From JALUZX01 sp964561605 (lineage in GTDB: Bacteria > Planctomycetota > UBA1135 > JALUZX01): a stretch of DNA of 64,000 bases. The translations under genes were made by a program, and so were the position numbers. Under the pieces are notes generated by a model. It was given only the letters and a program-made list of their open reading frames with translations. It had not been told where the DNA came from and did no database searches. Positions 44,000 to 52,356 of the stretch are shown here, one piece after another. The number at the start of each line of letters is the position of its first letter. Position 1 is the stretch's first letter. Where the stretch lies: NCBI GenBank assembly GCA_964561605.1, contig CAZLQD010000028.1:1-64000 (forward strand), in the 5' to 3' direction.

Positions 44000-44842
44000 G
44001 TGGCCGCCGTCGTCTGTCCCAAGTGCGGGAGGCTCACCGAGGGGAACGCTCCGACCTGCTACCACTGCGGCGCCAGGCTCGGAAGGGCCTGGGCCCTGGA
44101 GCGGGCGGCGGGGAGGTTTCTGGGGGAGGTGAATCTCACGAAATCCCTGCTGGGGTTCATCCTTCTGGTCTACGTCGTCCAGATGATTCTCTCCCTCCTC
44201 CAGAAGACGCCCTCCCAGCTGGAGAGGGGCGGCTTCTTCTCCCTTCTCTCCCCGGATCCGGCCGTCCAGTGGGCCCTGGGCATCCAGGATCCGGCGATGA
44301 TCCTCAGGGGCGGTGAGTGGTGGAGGGTCGTTACGGCAGTCTTCGTCCACCTGGGGATCCTCCACCTCTTCTTCAACGGCCTGGCCCTCTGGTACGTGGG
44401 CCCCCTGGTGGAGAACCTCTTCGGCCCGGCCCGGGCCTTCCTTCTCTTCCTTGGAACGGGGCTGGCGGGAAACCTGGCGAGCCTCCCCGTCGGGATCGGG
44501 GGCGGCGGGGCCTCGGGGGCCCTCTTCGGCTGGATCGGGGCGGCCCTCTACTTCGGTTTCCGCCGGGGTGGGATCTACGGGAAGGCCTTGCAGAGGACCA
44601 TGTTCGGCTGGGCCGCCTACGGCTTCCTCTTCGGCCTGCTCGTTCCTAGGGTCAACAACGTGGCCCACGGCGCGGGCTTCCTCTCGGGCCTCCTCCTGGC
44701 GGCCCTCCTGGGGGGTGAGGGGAGGAGGTGGTCCCGGGGGGTGAATCTCCTGGCCCTGGCGGGAGGAGTTCTCGTCCTGGCCTGCTGGATCCTTGCCTTC
44801 CTCTACTTCAAGAAGGACTATGGCCTGGTCTCCGGGGGATAG
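44000..44842 (+). CDS. Rhomboid protease with N-terminal zinc ribbon
   Basis: This 280-residue intramembrane serine protease has a zinc ribbon (CPKC at 6-9, CYHC at 20-23) before six or so membrane helices. The catalytic Ser172 is in GGGGASGALFG and the catalytic His223 in NNVAHGAGF; the L1-loop-like WWRVVTAVFVHLGILHL is present. A GTG at 44000 is preceded by GGAGG 6 bases away; the TTG at 43985, which overlaps the ccsA stop, is the alternative. The substrate is unknown. Confidence 0.85.
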   Translation: MAAVVCPKCGRLTEGNAPTCYHCGARLGRAWALERAAGRFLGEVNLTKSLLGFILLVYVVQMILSLLQKTPSQLERGGFFSLLSPDPAVQWALGIQDPAMILRGGEWWRVVTAVFVHLGILHLFFNGLALWYVGPLVENLFGPARAFLLFLGTGLAGNLASLPVGIGGGGASGALFGWIGAALYFGFRRGGIYGKALQRTMFGWAAYGFLFGLLVPRVNNVAHGAGFLSGLLLAALLGGEGRRWSRGVNLLALAGGVLVLACWILAFLYFKKDYGLVSGG

Positions 44843-44882
44843 GAGAGGGGGAGCCCTTTTCCAGGAAACAGGAGGTCGCTCC

Positions 44883-45461
44883 ATGGCGCTCACGGAATCC
44901 ACGATGGGTCTTCCTCTCGGAACTCCGGCTCCTGGTTTCCGGCTGCCGGATACGGAGGGGAGGATGGTCTCCCTGGACGATTTCAAGGGGGCCGAAGCCC
45001 TTCTGGTGGTCTTCATGTGCAACCATTGCCCTTACGTGATCCACGTGAAGGAGGGGATCGCCGCCTTGGGGAGGGATTACATGCCCAAGGGGGTGGCCAT
45101 GGTCGGCATCAATCCGAACGACGTGGAAAACTACCCCCAGGACAGCCCGGAGAGGATGAAGGAGGACAAGGAGAAATACGGTTATCCTTTCCCCTACCTC
45201 TTCGACGAGACCCAGGAGACGGCCAAGGCCTACAAGGCGGCCTGCACGCCGGATTTCTTCCTTTTCGACAGGGATTTCCGCCTGGTCTACCGGGGCCAGA
45301 TGGACTCCAGCCGGCCCGGAAGCGACATTCCGGTGACGGGGGAGGACTTGAGGCGGGCCCTGGACGCCCTCCTGGAGGGCCGGCCCGTGCCGGGGGAGCA
45401 GAGACCCAGCGCGGGATGCAACATCAAGTGGAAGCCGGGCAACGAGCCGGACTACCTGTAG
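44883..45461 (+). CDS. Thioredoxin-like AhpC/TSA family protein
   Basis: This 192-residue thioredoxin-fold protein has the active-site sequence FMCNHCPYVIHVKEGI, in which CNHC replaces a classical CXXC. The family (TlpA-like, alkyl hydroperoxide/thiol-reductase-like) is often cytosolic, and no signal peptide is visible. Other features are MVGINPNDVENYPQDSP and PDFFLFDRDFRLVYRGQ. ATG 44883 has GGAGG upstream. It follows the rhomboid gene by 40 bases. Confidence 0.88.
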   Translation: MALTESTMGLPLGTPAPGFRLPDTEGRMVSLDDFKGAEALLVVFMCNHCPYVIHVKEGIAALGRDYMPKGVAMVGINPNDVENYPQDSPERMKEDKEKYGYPFPYLFDETQETAKAYKAACTPDFFLFDRDFRLVYRGQMDSSRPGSDIPVTGEDLRRALDALLEGRPVPGEQRPSAGCNIKWKPGNEPDYL

Positions 45462-45519
45462 GAGCCGAGGCCGGGTTTCGCGGGATCGGGGCGGATCCCC
45501 GCCCGTGGCGGGCCCTGGG

Positions 45520-46026
45520 TCATCCTCCGTCCAGTAGCCAGCCTTCGTCCTGCTGGTGGAAGGAGGCCGGGTCCTCCAGGTAGAGGAGGGTGTTCTCCAG
45601 AAGGTGCTCGTGGAACTTCTCCACCTCTACGAGCTTGGCCAGGAGTTCCTTCAGGGCGGGATCGTCCACCAGCCCGGCCCACTCCCCGTAGGCCCGCCAG
45701 GTCTGCTGTTCCTTGCCCATGGCGAGGCGAAGGGGCTCCAACTCGTCCCTGGAGAGGTGGAAGGCCTCCTTCGAGCCTTCCGGGGCCTGGGCGAATACGT
45801 GCTTCACCCGGCCGTAGGACTCCTCCTTCAGCTCCCGGGCGCTCTTGTCCACCCCCAGGGTGTCACGGATCCAGCGGATATGGTTCTCTTCGTCCCTGGC
45901 GAGGGTTTCGAGAACCTCCCTGACCCTGGGATCGGCGGCCCGGGCGGCGGCGTCGAGATAGAAGGCCCGGCCGTCCTCTTCCAGGCGGACTGCGGCTTGG
46001 ATGATTTCCTGTGGATCCATGTTCAT
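45520..46026 (-). CDS. Ferritin-like (rubrerythrin-type) diiron protein
   Basis: This 168-residue four-helix protein shows the diiron pattern: Glu-rich helix EEDGRAFYLDAA, ARDEENHIRWI, KEQQTWRAYGEWA and EKFHEHLLENTL, giving two E..ExxH-like pairs. There is no rubredoxin tail, so it is an erythrin-like domain, probably acting in peroxide or iron handling. GAGGA precedes the ATG. It is convergent with the thioredoxin-like gene. Confidence 0.8.
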   Translation of the reverse strand: MNMDPQEIIQAAVRLEEDGRAFYLDAAARAADPRVREVLETLARDEENHIRWIRDTLGVDKSARELKEESYGRVKHVFAQAPEGSKEAFHLSRDELEPLRLAMGKEQQTWRAYGEWAGLVDDPALKELLAKLVEVEKFHEHLLENTLLYLEDPASFHQQDEGWLLDGG

Positions 46027-46309
46027 TGCGATTCCTCGAATGTTCCGGGCCCTGGTTCCACCCGGCCGGAACTGGTCGATTCCGGTCCCGGCGGGCTTTC
46101 CGGTTCTTGTGCCTGGGGGACCTGCTCTTTCCTTTTTCCCGGGGAGGGTTTTTTCCCAGGAAAGGCGGAAGGAGAAGGGAACCGAGGGGACTCCTAGGTC
46201 CTGGGAGGAGTGAGATCAAGGGAAAAGGAGGGATGTCCGGGAAAGGGGGGCCGGGTCCCGGCCGGGGCGGGCGTATTCTTGTGTTCTCATCGGCCCCTGC
46301 GGTCCGGGA

Positions 46310-47485
46310 TTACTCTCTGTCGGTTCGCACCCAGGAGGTTTCCTTTCCGAGAAAGAAACCCAGGTAGAGGCCCATCTTGGAAGCGATGTAGATCGGTGTG
46401 GCCAGGAGTTCCTTGAAAGTCAGGATCTTCCTTCCTTCCTTCCACCACGCCAGGATCACCGTCCCGGAAAAAAGGACCGTTTCCCCCGCCGCCGCAAGGA
46501 TGGGACCCCGGTCCCCCGTTGCGGCCAGGATCCCTGCGGCGACCAGGGCGGATCCCAGGAGAAGGGCCAGGAACGCCAGGGGAGGTACTGCCATGTCCAT
46601 GGCGAAGGCGCAGGAACGAAAATCTCCTGAAAAGAGGGATTTCAGGAGAAATGCGGGAACCTTCCTCAGGATGAGGCCCAGGTGGCCGTGTTCCCAACGC
46701 CTTCTCTGGATTTTCGAACTCTCCCTCCTGGAGGGGAAATAGCTCACGACTTCCGCCTTGGGATGAAAGCAGGCGGGCCTTCCCTTCTCAGCCAGCTCCA
46801 CGCCGAGTTTCATGTCCTCTGCCAGCTCGGCGCCGCCCAGGTCCACTCCCTCCAGGTGTTCCCAGAGAAACCCCATCCCCGTTCCTTGAAGGTGGCAGGG
46901 GAGACCGAGTCTTTCCAGGCCTCTCTGGCGGATGGAGCACTTGAAGAGCCAGGCGAACTCGGAGACCCGGCAGAGGGGCGGTGATCCGGGGGGAGCCTTC
47001 ATGAGGTTCAGGGCCTGGACGGGACGATTCCTCGTGACCAGGGCCTTCTTGATCTCCACAAGGAATCCTTCGTTCGGGATGCAATCCGCGTCCAGGACCA
47101 CCAGGGCCCGGGGCGGCGAGTCCTTCAGGGACCGGAAGCCGAACTCCAGGGCGTATCCTTTGCCGCGTTTCTCCGGATCCTTTCTTTCCACAAAATCGAC
47201 GCGGTGGGAGGCGACCGCCTCTTTCGTGCCGTCGTCGCAGTTGTCCAGGACCACGAGGACCCGGTCCGAAGGCCCCAAGGCTTTCTCCAACGCCGAGAGG
47301 GTGCGGCCGATCACTTTTTCCTCGTTGTGGGCCGGGATCAAAACGACACAATCCATCTCCTCGAGAGAGGGAGGGAGGTTTTCCCGGTTTTCCTCGTCCG
47401 GAAGGAAGGCCGCCACGGTCTCCACCAGTAGAATCGTGACGGGCGCCGCCAGGGCAAGGATCAACAAGTATGCGATTCCATCCAT
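46310..47485 (-). CDS. Membrane-bound GT2 glycosyltransferase
   Basis: This 391-residue family-2 glycosyltransferase has an N-terminal helix (about 5-25), a GT-A domain with IPAHNEEKVIGRTL, LDADCIPNEGF (the DxD metal site), ELAEDMKLGVEL (catalytic base region) and QRRRWEHGH, and two or three helices at the C terminus. It is similar to cellulose/chitin-synthase-like and dolichol-type enzymes that act on lipid-linked or exported glycans. It has no glycan genes beside it, and the donor is unknown. Confidence 0.85.
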   Translation of the reverse strand: MDGIAYLLILALAAPVTILLVETVAAFLPDEENRENLPPSLEEMDCVVLIPAHNEEKVIGRTLSALEKALGPSDRVLVVLDNCDDGTKEAVASHRVDFVERKDPEKRGKGYALEFGFRSLKDSPPRALVVLDADCIPNEGFLVEIKKALVTRNRPVQALNLMKAPPGSPPLCRVSEFAWLFKCSIRQRGLERLGLPCHLQGTGMGFLWEHLEGVDLGGAELAEDMKLGVELAEKGRPACFHPKAEVVSYFPSRRESSKIQRRRWEHGHLGLILRKVPAFLLKSLFSGDFRSCAFAMDMAVPPLAFLALLLGSALVAAGILAATGDRGPILAAAGETVLFSGTVILAWWKEGRKILTFKELLATPIYIASKMGLYLGFFLGKETSWVRTDRE

Positions 47486-47763
47486 CAGGCAGGAGTTTTC
47501 TTCTCAGTAAGGAGTCTGTCGAAGGGCGAGGCCGGGACTTCCCTGCAGGAGGGGGGGATTCCTTCCGGTCAATCCTCTTGGCAGCCCTTTGGGAGTTTCG
47601 GCCTTTTCCCGGAGCATCCTTGACGTCGCCGCTCTTTTCCACCTTCCTTCTGGGGGAAAGACGCCTCTTTCCGTGTCTCTCCCCTTTCCGTCCGGTATAC
47701 CGGAAGGAATCCCGTTTTTCCTCGTGAATTTCTTTTCGGACCCGAAAACCTGAGGTCAGGCTC

Positions 47764-48183
47764 ATGAAAACCTTTCGAAAAGAACTTTGGTTCCAGACCC
47801 CCACCCGCCGGGCCTTCGTCCATATCACGCCCCAGGTGGAGGAGGCCTTGAGGGAGAGCGGGATCCGGGAGGGCCTTTGCCTGGTGAACGCCATGCACAT
47901 CACGGCCAGTGTCTTCATCAACGACGACGAACCCGGCCTCCACCAGGACTACGAGCGGTGGCTCGAAGAACTGGCCCCCCACGAGCCTCTGGACCGGTAT
48001 CGCCACAACCTTACGGGGGAGGACAACGGCGACGCCCACTTGAAGCGCCAGGTCATGGGCCGGGAGGTGGTGATTGCCGTGACGGAGGGGAGGCTGGATC
48101 TGGGCCCATGGGAGGCCGTCTTCTACGGGGAGTTCGACGGGAGGCGGCGCAAGCGCGTCCTGGTGAAGATCATAGGAGAGTAG
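47764..48183 (+). CDS. yjbQ: YjbQ/UPF0047 family protein
   Basis: This 139-residue protein is of the UPF0047/YjbQ family. Family features are AMHITASVFINDDEPGL, YRHNLTGEDNGDAHLKRQ and EAVFYGEFDGRRRKR. Members form trimers with a conserved His/Glu metal site and have been reported to show weak thiamin phosphate synthase activity, which need not be the natural role. GAGGTCAGG precedes the ATG. Confidence 0.92.
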   Translation: MKTFRKELWFQTPTRRAFVHITPQVEEALRESGIREGLCLVNAMHITASVFINDDEPGLHQDYERWLEELAPHEPLDRYRHNLTGEDNGDAHLKRQVMGREVVIAVTEGRLDLGPWEAVFYGEFDGRRRKRVLVKIIGE

Positions 48184-48283
48184 TCCCGCCGGGCCGGGGA
48201 TTGTCTCCTTCCGGGAGGGAAGGGATACTCTTTTCCCAGTCCCGCCGGGCGGTCCTTGGAAGGACCCTGGAAAGGAACTCCCC

Positions 48284-49147
48284 TTGAAGAAGATCGCCGT
48301 CCTCCCCAGCCTCCTCACCCTGGGCAACACCTTCTGCGGCTTCCTGGCCATCGTGAAGGTGGCCGACGCGGCCCAGGCCTTCGCCGCCTCCGATTCCGCT
48401 CTCTTCAATTCCCGGCTGGAGACGGCCGTGGGCCTCATCTTCCTGGCCATGCTCTTCGACGCCCTGGACGGGAAGGTGGCCCGCCTCACCCACCAGGCCA
48501 CGGATTTCGGTGCCCAGCTGGACTCCCTTTCCGACGCCATCACCTTCGGCGTCGCCCCGGCGGCGGCGGCCAAGGTCCTCCTGGAGACGGAGGGGGGGAA
48601 GATCATGCCCTTCCTGGTCCGGCACCCCAGGGTCCTCTTCATGACCGCAGCGGTTTACGCCCTCTTCGCCGTCATGCGCCTGGCCAGGTTCAACGTGGAG
48701 ACGGCCGACCACGAGGAAGAGTCCCACTACCGCTTCAAGGGCCTTCCTACACCAGCAGCGGGAGGACTCGTGGCTGCGGCGGTCCTCTTCTGGCTCCACA
48801 GGGGAGACGAGATCCTCTCCTCCCTTCCTCCCTGGATCTTCGATGGCGTGCTCCGCCTCCTTCCCTGGACCCTGGTGCTCCTCGGGCTGGCCATGATCAG
48901 TCCCCTTCCCTATCCACACCTGGTGAACGTCCTCTTCAAGCGGAGGAAGTCCTTCCCCTTCCTGGCCGGCCTGGTGCTCGTAGTGGTCCTGGCCACCATC
49001 TCCTACGAGATGGGGCTCCTGGCCTTGTTGCTCGTCTATTTCCTGGCCGGGCCCATCTGGGGGGCCTGGGAGGCCGCCCGAACCCGCCGGGCCAGGCGGC
49101 GCAGGGCCCGCCTCCTGGAGGGCCCCCCCCGCTCCGCCGCCGGGTGA
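48284..49147 (+). CDS. pssA: CDP-diacylglycerol-serine O-phosphatidyltransferase
   Basis: PssA makes phosphatidylserine from CDP-diacylglycerol and serine, the route to phosphatidylethanolamine. The CDP-alcohol phosphotransferase motif is complete: D62-G63, A66-R67, G76, D80, D84 in DGKVAR through GAQLDSLSD. Several membrane helices follow. The start is TTG at 48284 (LKKIAVLPSLLTLGN; first residue formyl-Met) behind GGAAC/AAGGAA. It begins the plus-strand run with folK 7 bases downstream. Confidence 0.9.
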   Translation: MKKIAVLPSLLTLGNTFCGFLAIVKVADAAQAFAASDSALFNSRLETAVGLIFLAMLFDALDGKVARLTHQATDFGAQLDSLSDAITFGVAPAAAAKVLLETEGGKIMPFLVRHPRVLFMTAAVYALFAVMRLARFNVETADHEEESHYRFKGLPTPAAGGLVAAAVLFWLHRGDEILSSLPPWIFDGVLRLLPWTLVLLGLAMISPLPYPHLVNVLFKRRKSFPFLAGLVLVVVLATISYEMGLLALLLVYFLAGPIWGAWEAARTRRARRRRARLLEGPPRSAAG

Positions 49148-49154
49148 GGGCCTC

Positions 49155-49592
49155 ATGGGCGCTTCCCACCAGGTCTACCTGGGGTTGGGTTCCAACATGG
49201 GGGACCGGTTGGGGAACCTTCGAAGGGCACTGGAACTCCTTCCCCGGGAGGGGGTCCAGGTGGAGGCCCTTTCCTCCTTCCGGGAGACCCGGCCCGTGGG
49301 GGGGCCGCCCCAGGGCCTCTATCTGAACGGGGCTCTCAGGGGCAGGACCCACCTGGGACCCTTCGAGCTCCTCAGGGTGCTCAAGGACATCGAGCGCCGC
49401 CTGGGGAGGGACCTGGAGGGCCCCAGGTGGGGGCCCCGCCCCATTGACCTGGACATCCTGCTTTTCGACGATCTCTTTCTCGTGACCCCCGAACTCGTCC
49501 TCCCCCATCCCAGGATGGGGGCCCGGGCATTCGTCCTGGAACCCTTGGTGGAGGTGCTGGAATGCAGGTGGTCCGCGACGGCCGCGCCTTGA
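49155..49592 (+). CDS. folK: 6-hydroxymethyl-7,8-dihydropterin pyrophosphokinase
   Basis: HPPK transfers pyrophosphate from ATP in folate synthesis. The 145 residues include VYLGLGSNMGDR at the N terminus and the signature RWGPRPIDLDILLFD near residue 92, with LPHPRMGARAFVLEPL at the end. The last 31 bases overlap panC in another frame, so the two are tightly coupled. Confidence 0.95.
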   Translation: MGASHQVYLGLGSNMGDRLGNLRRALELLPREGVQVEALSSFRETRPVGGPPQGLYLNGALRGRTHLGPFELLRVLKDIERRLGRDLEGPRWGPRPIDLDILLFDDLFLVTPELVLPHPRMGARAFVLEPLVEVLECRWSATAAP

Positions 49593-50431
49593 GGGGCAGG
49601 ATCGACGTCTGCAGGAGGACGGGCGCCACCGTGGGCTTCGTGCCCACCATGGGCGCCCTCCACGAAGGACATCTCTCCCTGGTCCGGAAGGCAAGGGAGG
49701 CCGTGAAATGCCTGGTCGTCTCCATCTTCGTCAATCCCTTGCAGTTCGGCCCTGGAGAGGACCTGGACCGTTATCCCCGGGACGAAGAGGGGGACCTGGC
49801 CCTGCTCGAGAAGGAGGGGGTGGATTTCGCCTTCCTCCCCGGGGAGGAGGAACTCTATCCCCCGGATTTCGATACCAAGGTCCAACCCGGTGCGGTGGCC
49901 CGTGACCTGGAAGGAGCCTTCCGGCCCGGGCACTTTACAGGGGTCTGCACGGTGGTTCTCAAGCTCTTCCACCTGGTGGGCCCCCACGCGGCCTGGTTCG
50001 GGGCCAAGGACGCCCAGCAGTTGGCGGTGATCCGCAAGATGGTCCGGGATCTCTCCATGCCCGTGAGGATCGAGGTCGGCCCCACTGTGCGGGAGCCCGA
50101 CGGACTGGCCCTTTCCAGCCGGAACCGCTATCTCTCCCGCGAGGAGAGGGAGAGGGCCCTCTCCCTCTCCAGGGGCCTCTTCGCCGCCAGGAGGGCCCAC
50201 GAGGCCGGGGAGCGGTCCGGGGCGGTCCTCCTCGACCTGGCCCGGAGGGAAATGGAGGGCCTGGTGGACCTCGACTACCTGGAGATCCGGGATCCCCATA
50301 CCTTCCGGCCCGTCCCCGACCCGGTGGAGAACGGCCTACTCCTGGTGGCGGGCAAGGTGGGATCGACCCGCCTCATCGACAACACGCCCCTCGGGAAAGA
50401 GGCGGCCCGGGCCGCAGGGGAGGAGGTTTGA
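49562..50431 (+). CDS. panC: Pantothenate synthetase
   Basis: PanC joins pantoate and beta-alanine with ATP. The 289-residue enzyme has the HIGH-like PTMGALHEGHLSL at 28-40, SIFVNPLQFGPGEDL, FRPGHFTGVCTVV and the KMSKS-like SSRNRYLS. It starts inside folK (31-base overlap) and ends in a TTGA overlap with ispE. Confidence 0.96.
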   Translation: MQVVRDGRALRGRIDVCRRTGATVGFVPTMGALHEGHLSLVRKAREAVKCLVVSIFVNPLQFGPGEDLDRYPRDEEGDLALLEKEGVDFAFLPGEEELYPPDFDTKVQPGAVARDLEGAFRPGHFTGVCTVVLKLFHLVGPHAAWFGAKDAQQLAVIRKMVRDLSMPVRIEVGPTVREPDGLALSSRNRYLSREERERALSLSRGLFAARRAHEAGERSGAVLLDLARREMEGLVDLDYLEIRDPHTFRPVPDPVENGLLLVAGKVGSTRLIDNTPLGKEAARAAGEEV

Positions 50432-51318
50432 GGGGAGAGGCCCGGAAAGGGGGAGGGCGCCTCAGGATCCCCTCCCCCGCCAAGGTGAACCTGCTCCTCC
50501 GGGTGGCCGGCAGGAGACCCGACGGCTACCACGAACTCGAGACGGTCATGCAGACCCTGGAGTTCGCCGATACGGTGGAGTTGGAAAGGATCCCTTCGGG
50601 GGTCGAGCTGGTGTGCGACTCCGCCGGCGTTCCTTCGGGGCCGGAAAATCTGGCCTGGAAGGCCGCCGAGGGGTTCTTCGCCGCCTCGGGGGCCCCGGGA
50701 GGAGTGAGGATCGTCCTTCACAAGCGCATCCCTCCCGGAGGAGGCCTCGCCGGGGGCTCTTCCAACGCCGCGGCCGTCCTGGCCGGGCTCCAGGAGTTGT
50801 ATGGAACCCCTCTCCCTCCCTCGGATCTCGCCTCCCTGGCGGCCGGGATCGGATCCGACGTGGCCTTCTTCCTCCAGGGGGGAACCTGCCTGTGCCGCGG
50901 AAGGGGGGAGAGGGTCGAGCCCCTTCCCGACCCGGGTCCCCTCTTCTTCGTCCTTCTTCTCCCCCCTTTCTCCTGTCCAACTGGAGAGGTCTACCGCCGT
51001 TTTCGGCCCTCCGATTCCACACCTCCCGCCGCCTTCCGGGAAGCCCTGAACCGGATGCTCGCCGGCGGGGAGGATCCCGGGGCCTGGCTCCTGAACGACC
51101 TGGAGAGAGCGGCCCGTAGGGCCGTTCCCGAACTGGACCGGTTCATGGCGGAGATCGAGGTGGCCGGCCTGGAGGGGTTGCGGGTCTCGGGAAGCGGATC
51201 CACCCTCTTCCGGGCCTTTTACCGGGAGGAAGAGGCCCTCCGGTTCCGGAAAAAAGCCGCGGCGGCCCTGGAGGGGCGGCATGTGGGGGTCCTCTCGACC
51301 AGGAGGAGGGCGCGGTGA
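50428..51318 (+). CDS. ispE: 4-diphosphocytidyl-2-C-methyl-D-erythritol kinase
   Basis: IspE is the GHMP kinase of the MEP isoprenoid pathway. At 296 residues it has PSPAKVNLLLRV, PPGGGLAGGSSNAAAVLAG (the glycine-rich ATP loop) and GLRVSGSGSTLFRAF. The TTG start overlaps the panC stop; AGGAGG is just one base upstream of the TTG, so a slightly later start is possible but no better codon is near. It is followed by the DUF2520 gene in a GTGA overlap. Confidence 0.94.
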   Translation: MRGEARKGGGRLRIPSPAKVNLLLRVAGRRPDGYHELETVMQTLEFADTVELERIPSGVELVCDSAGVPSGPENLAWKAAEGFFAASGAPGGVRIVLHKRIPPGGGLAGGSSNAAAVLAGLQELYGTPLPPSDLASLAAGIGSDVAFFLQGGTCLCRGRGERVEPLPDPGPLFFVLLLPPFSCPTGEVYRRFRPSDSTPPAAFREALNRMLAGGEDPGAWLLNDLERAARRAVPELDRFMAEIEVAGLEGLRVSGSGSTLFRAFYREEEALRFRKKAAAALEGRHVGVLSTRRRAR

Positions 51319-52244
51319 AAGGGAAAGGCAGGGGAGAGCGGTCTCCCGGGGAGAGGTCCTTCTCCCTCCTGGGAGCGGGAAGGATGGGCACGGGACTGGC
51401 CCTGGCCCTGGTGAAGGCCGGGTGGCGGCCCCTTCGGATCTGGTCCCGGAAGCGTTCCTCCATTGCCAGGGCCCGAAAGGTCCTGGGTGGGGGAAGGGGC
51501 ACCCTCGATCCGGTCCGGGCCTCCCGGGAGGCCCCCCTGGTTGTCCTGGGGGTCCCCGACGACGCCCTTTCCCCCATGGTGGATGAGGTCGCCCGGGGCG
51601 GGGGGGTGAAAGAAGGGAGTTTCTGGATCCACCTGAGCGGGTTCCACGGCTTGGAGCCCCTCCGGGCGGCGGCCCGGGCCCGGGCCCGGGTGTTGGGCAT
51701 CCACCCTTTGCAGACCGTTCCCGACCCCAGGGAAGGCCCGGCGAGGCTGGCCGGGGCCTACTTCTCCCTCGTGGGGGCCCCGGGGGACCTGCCCTTCGGA
51801 AAGGCCCTGGTGGAGGAAGTGGGGGGCCGGCCGGTGGTCATGCCTCCGGGCCGGAGGCCTCTCTACCACGCCGCCGCCGTCCTGGCCTGCAACGACTTCG
51901 TGGCCCTCTTCTCCCTGGCCTCCCGGGTCCTGGAGAGGGCCACGGGGGGGGAGCTGGACGGGAGGGCCTTGCTGGTCCTGGTTCGGGCCGCCCTGGAGGG
52001 CCTGGAGAGACTGGGCCCGGCAGGGGCCCTGACCGGACCCGTGGCCCGGGGAGACCTGGGGGTGGTGGAAGGCCACCTGGAAGCCCTGGGCCGAGAGGCT
52101 CCCTGGGCCCTGGAGGCCTACAGGTGCCTCGGGCTCGAAGCCTTGCGCCTGGCCCGCCTCGGCGGCGGAAACGACGCGTTGAATGCGATAGAACGGAAAT
52201 TGAGGGCCGGGCCGGCCTTTCCAAGGGGAGGGAAAAAGGGATAG
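51315..52244 (+). CDS. Rossmann-fold DUF2520 protein
   Basis: This 309-residue oxidoreductase-like protein has an N-terminal NAD(P)-binding site LLGAGRMGTGLALAL (about 18-32) and the DUF2520 helical domain (IHPLQTVPDP, AAAVLACNDFVALFSLA). It resembles F420-dependent/6-phosphogluconate-like reductases. It overlaps ispE by 4 bases and lies in the pssA-folK-panC-ispE run. A DUF2520 gene also sits beside panC and folK in mycobacteria, so a role in pantoate reduction is plausible but unproven. Confidence 0.75.
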   Translation: MKGKGRGERSPGERSFSLLGAGRMGTGLALALVKAGWRPLRIWSRKRSSIARARKVLGGGRGTLDPVRASREAPLVVLGVPDDALSPMVDEVARGGGVKEGSFWIHLSGFHGLEPLRAAARARARVLGIHPLQTVPDPREGPARLAGAYFSLVGAPGDLPFGKALVEEVGGRPVVMPPGRRPLYHAAAVLACNDFVALFSLASRVLERATGGELDGRALLVLVRAALEGLERLGPAGALTGPVARGDLGVVEGHLEALGREAPWALEAYRCLGLEALRLARLGGGNDALNAIERKLRAGPAFPRGGKKG

Positions 52245-52356
52245 AGTGGTTTCTTTCGGGATGGGAGACGGGGCTTTTTTCCAGACCTTCACTTGCAAGG
52301 GCGAGGAAACATCCGTTTATAAATAGAAAAGGGTGGAATCCCGGCGGAAGGACCAG

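Noticed and set aside
44883..46026. Further selenoproteins among the nearby redox genes
   Set aside because: The thioredoxin-like protein has ordinary Cys codons at its active site and the ferritin-like gene has no internal TGA. I saw no other in-frame UGA at a Cys site in the window.
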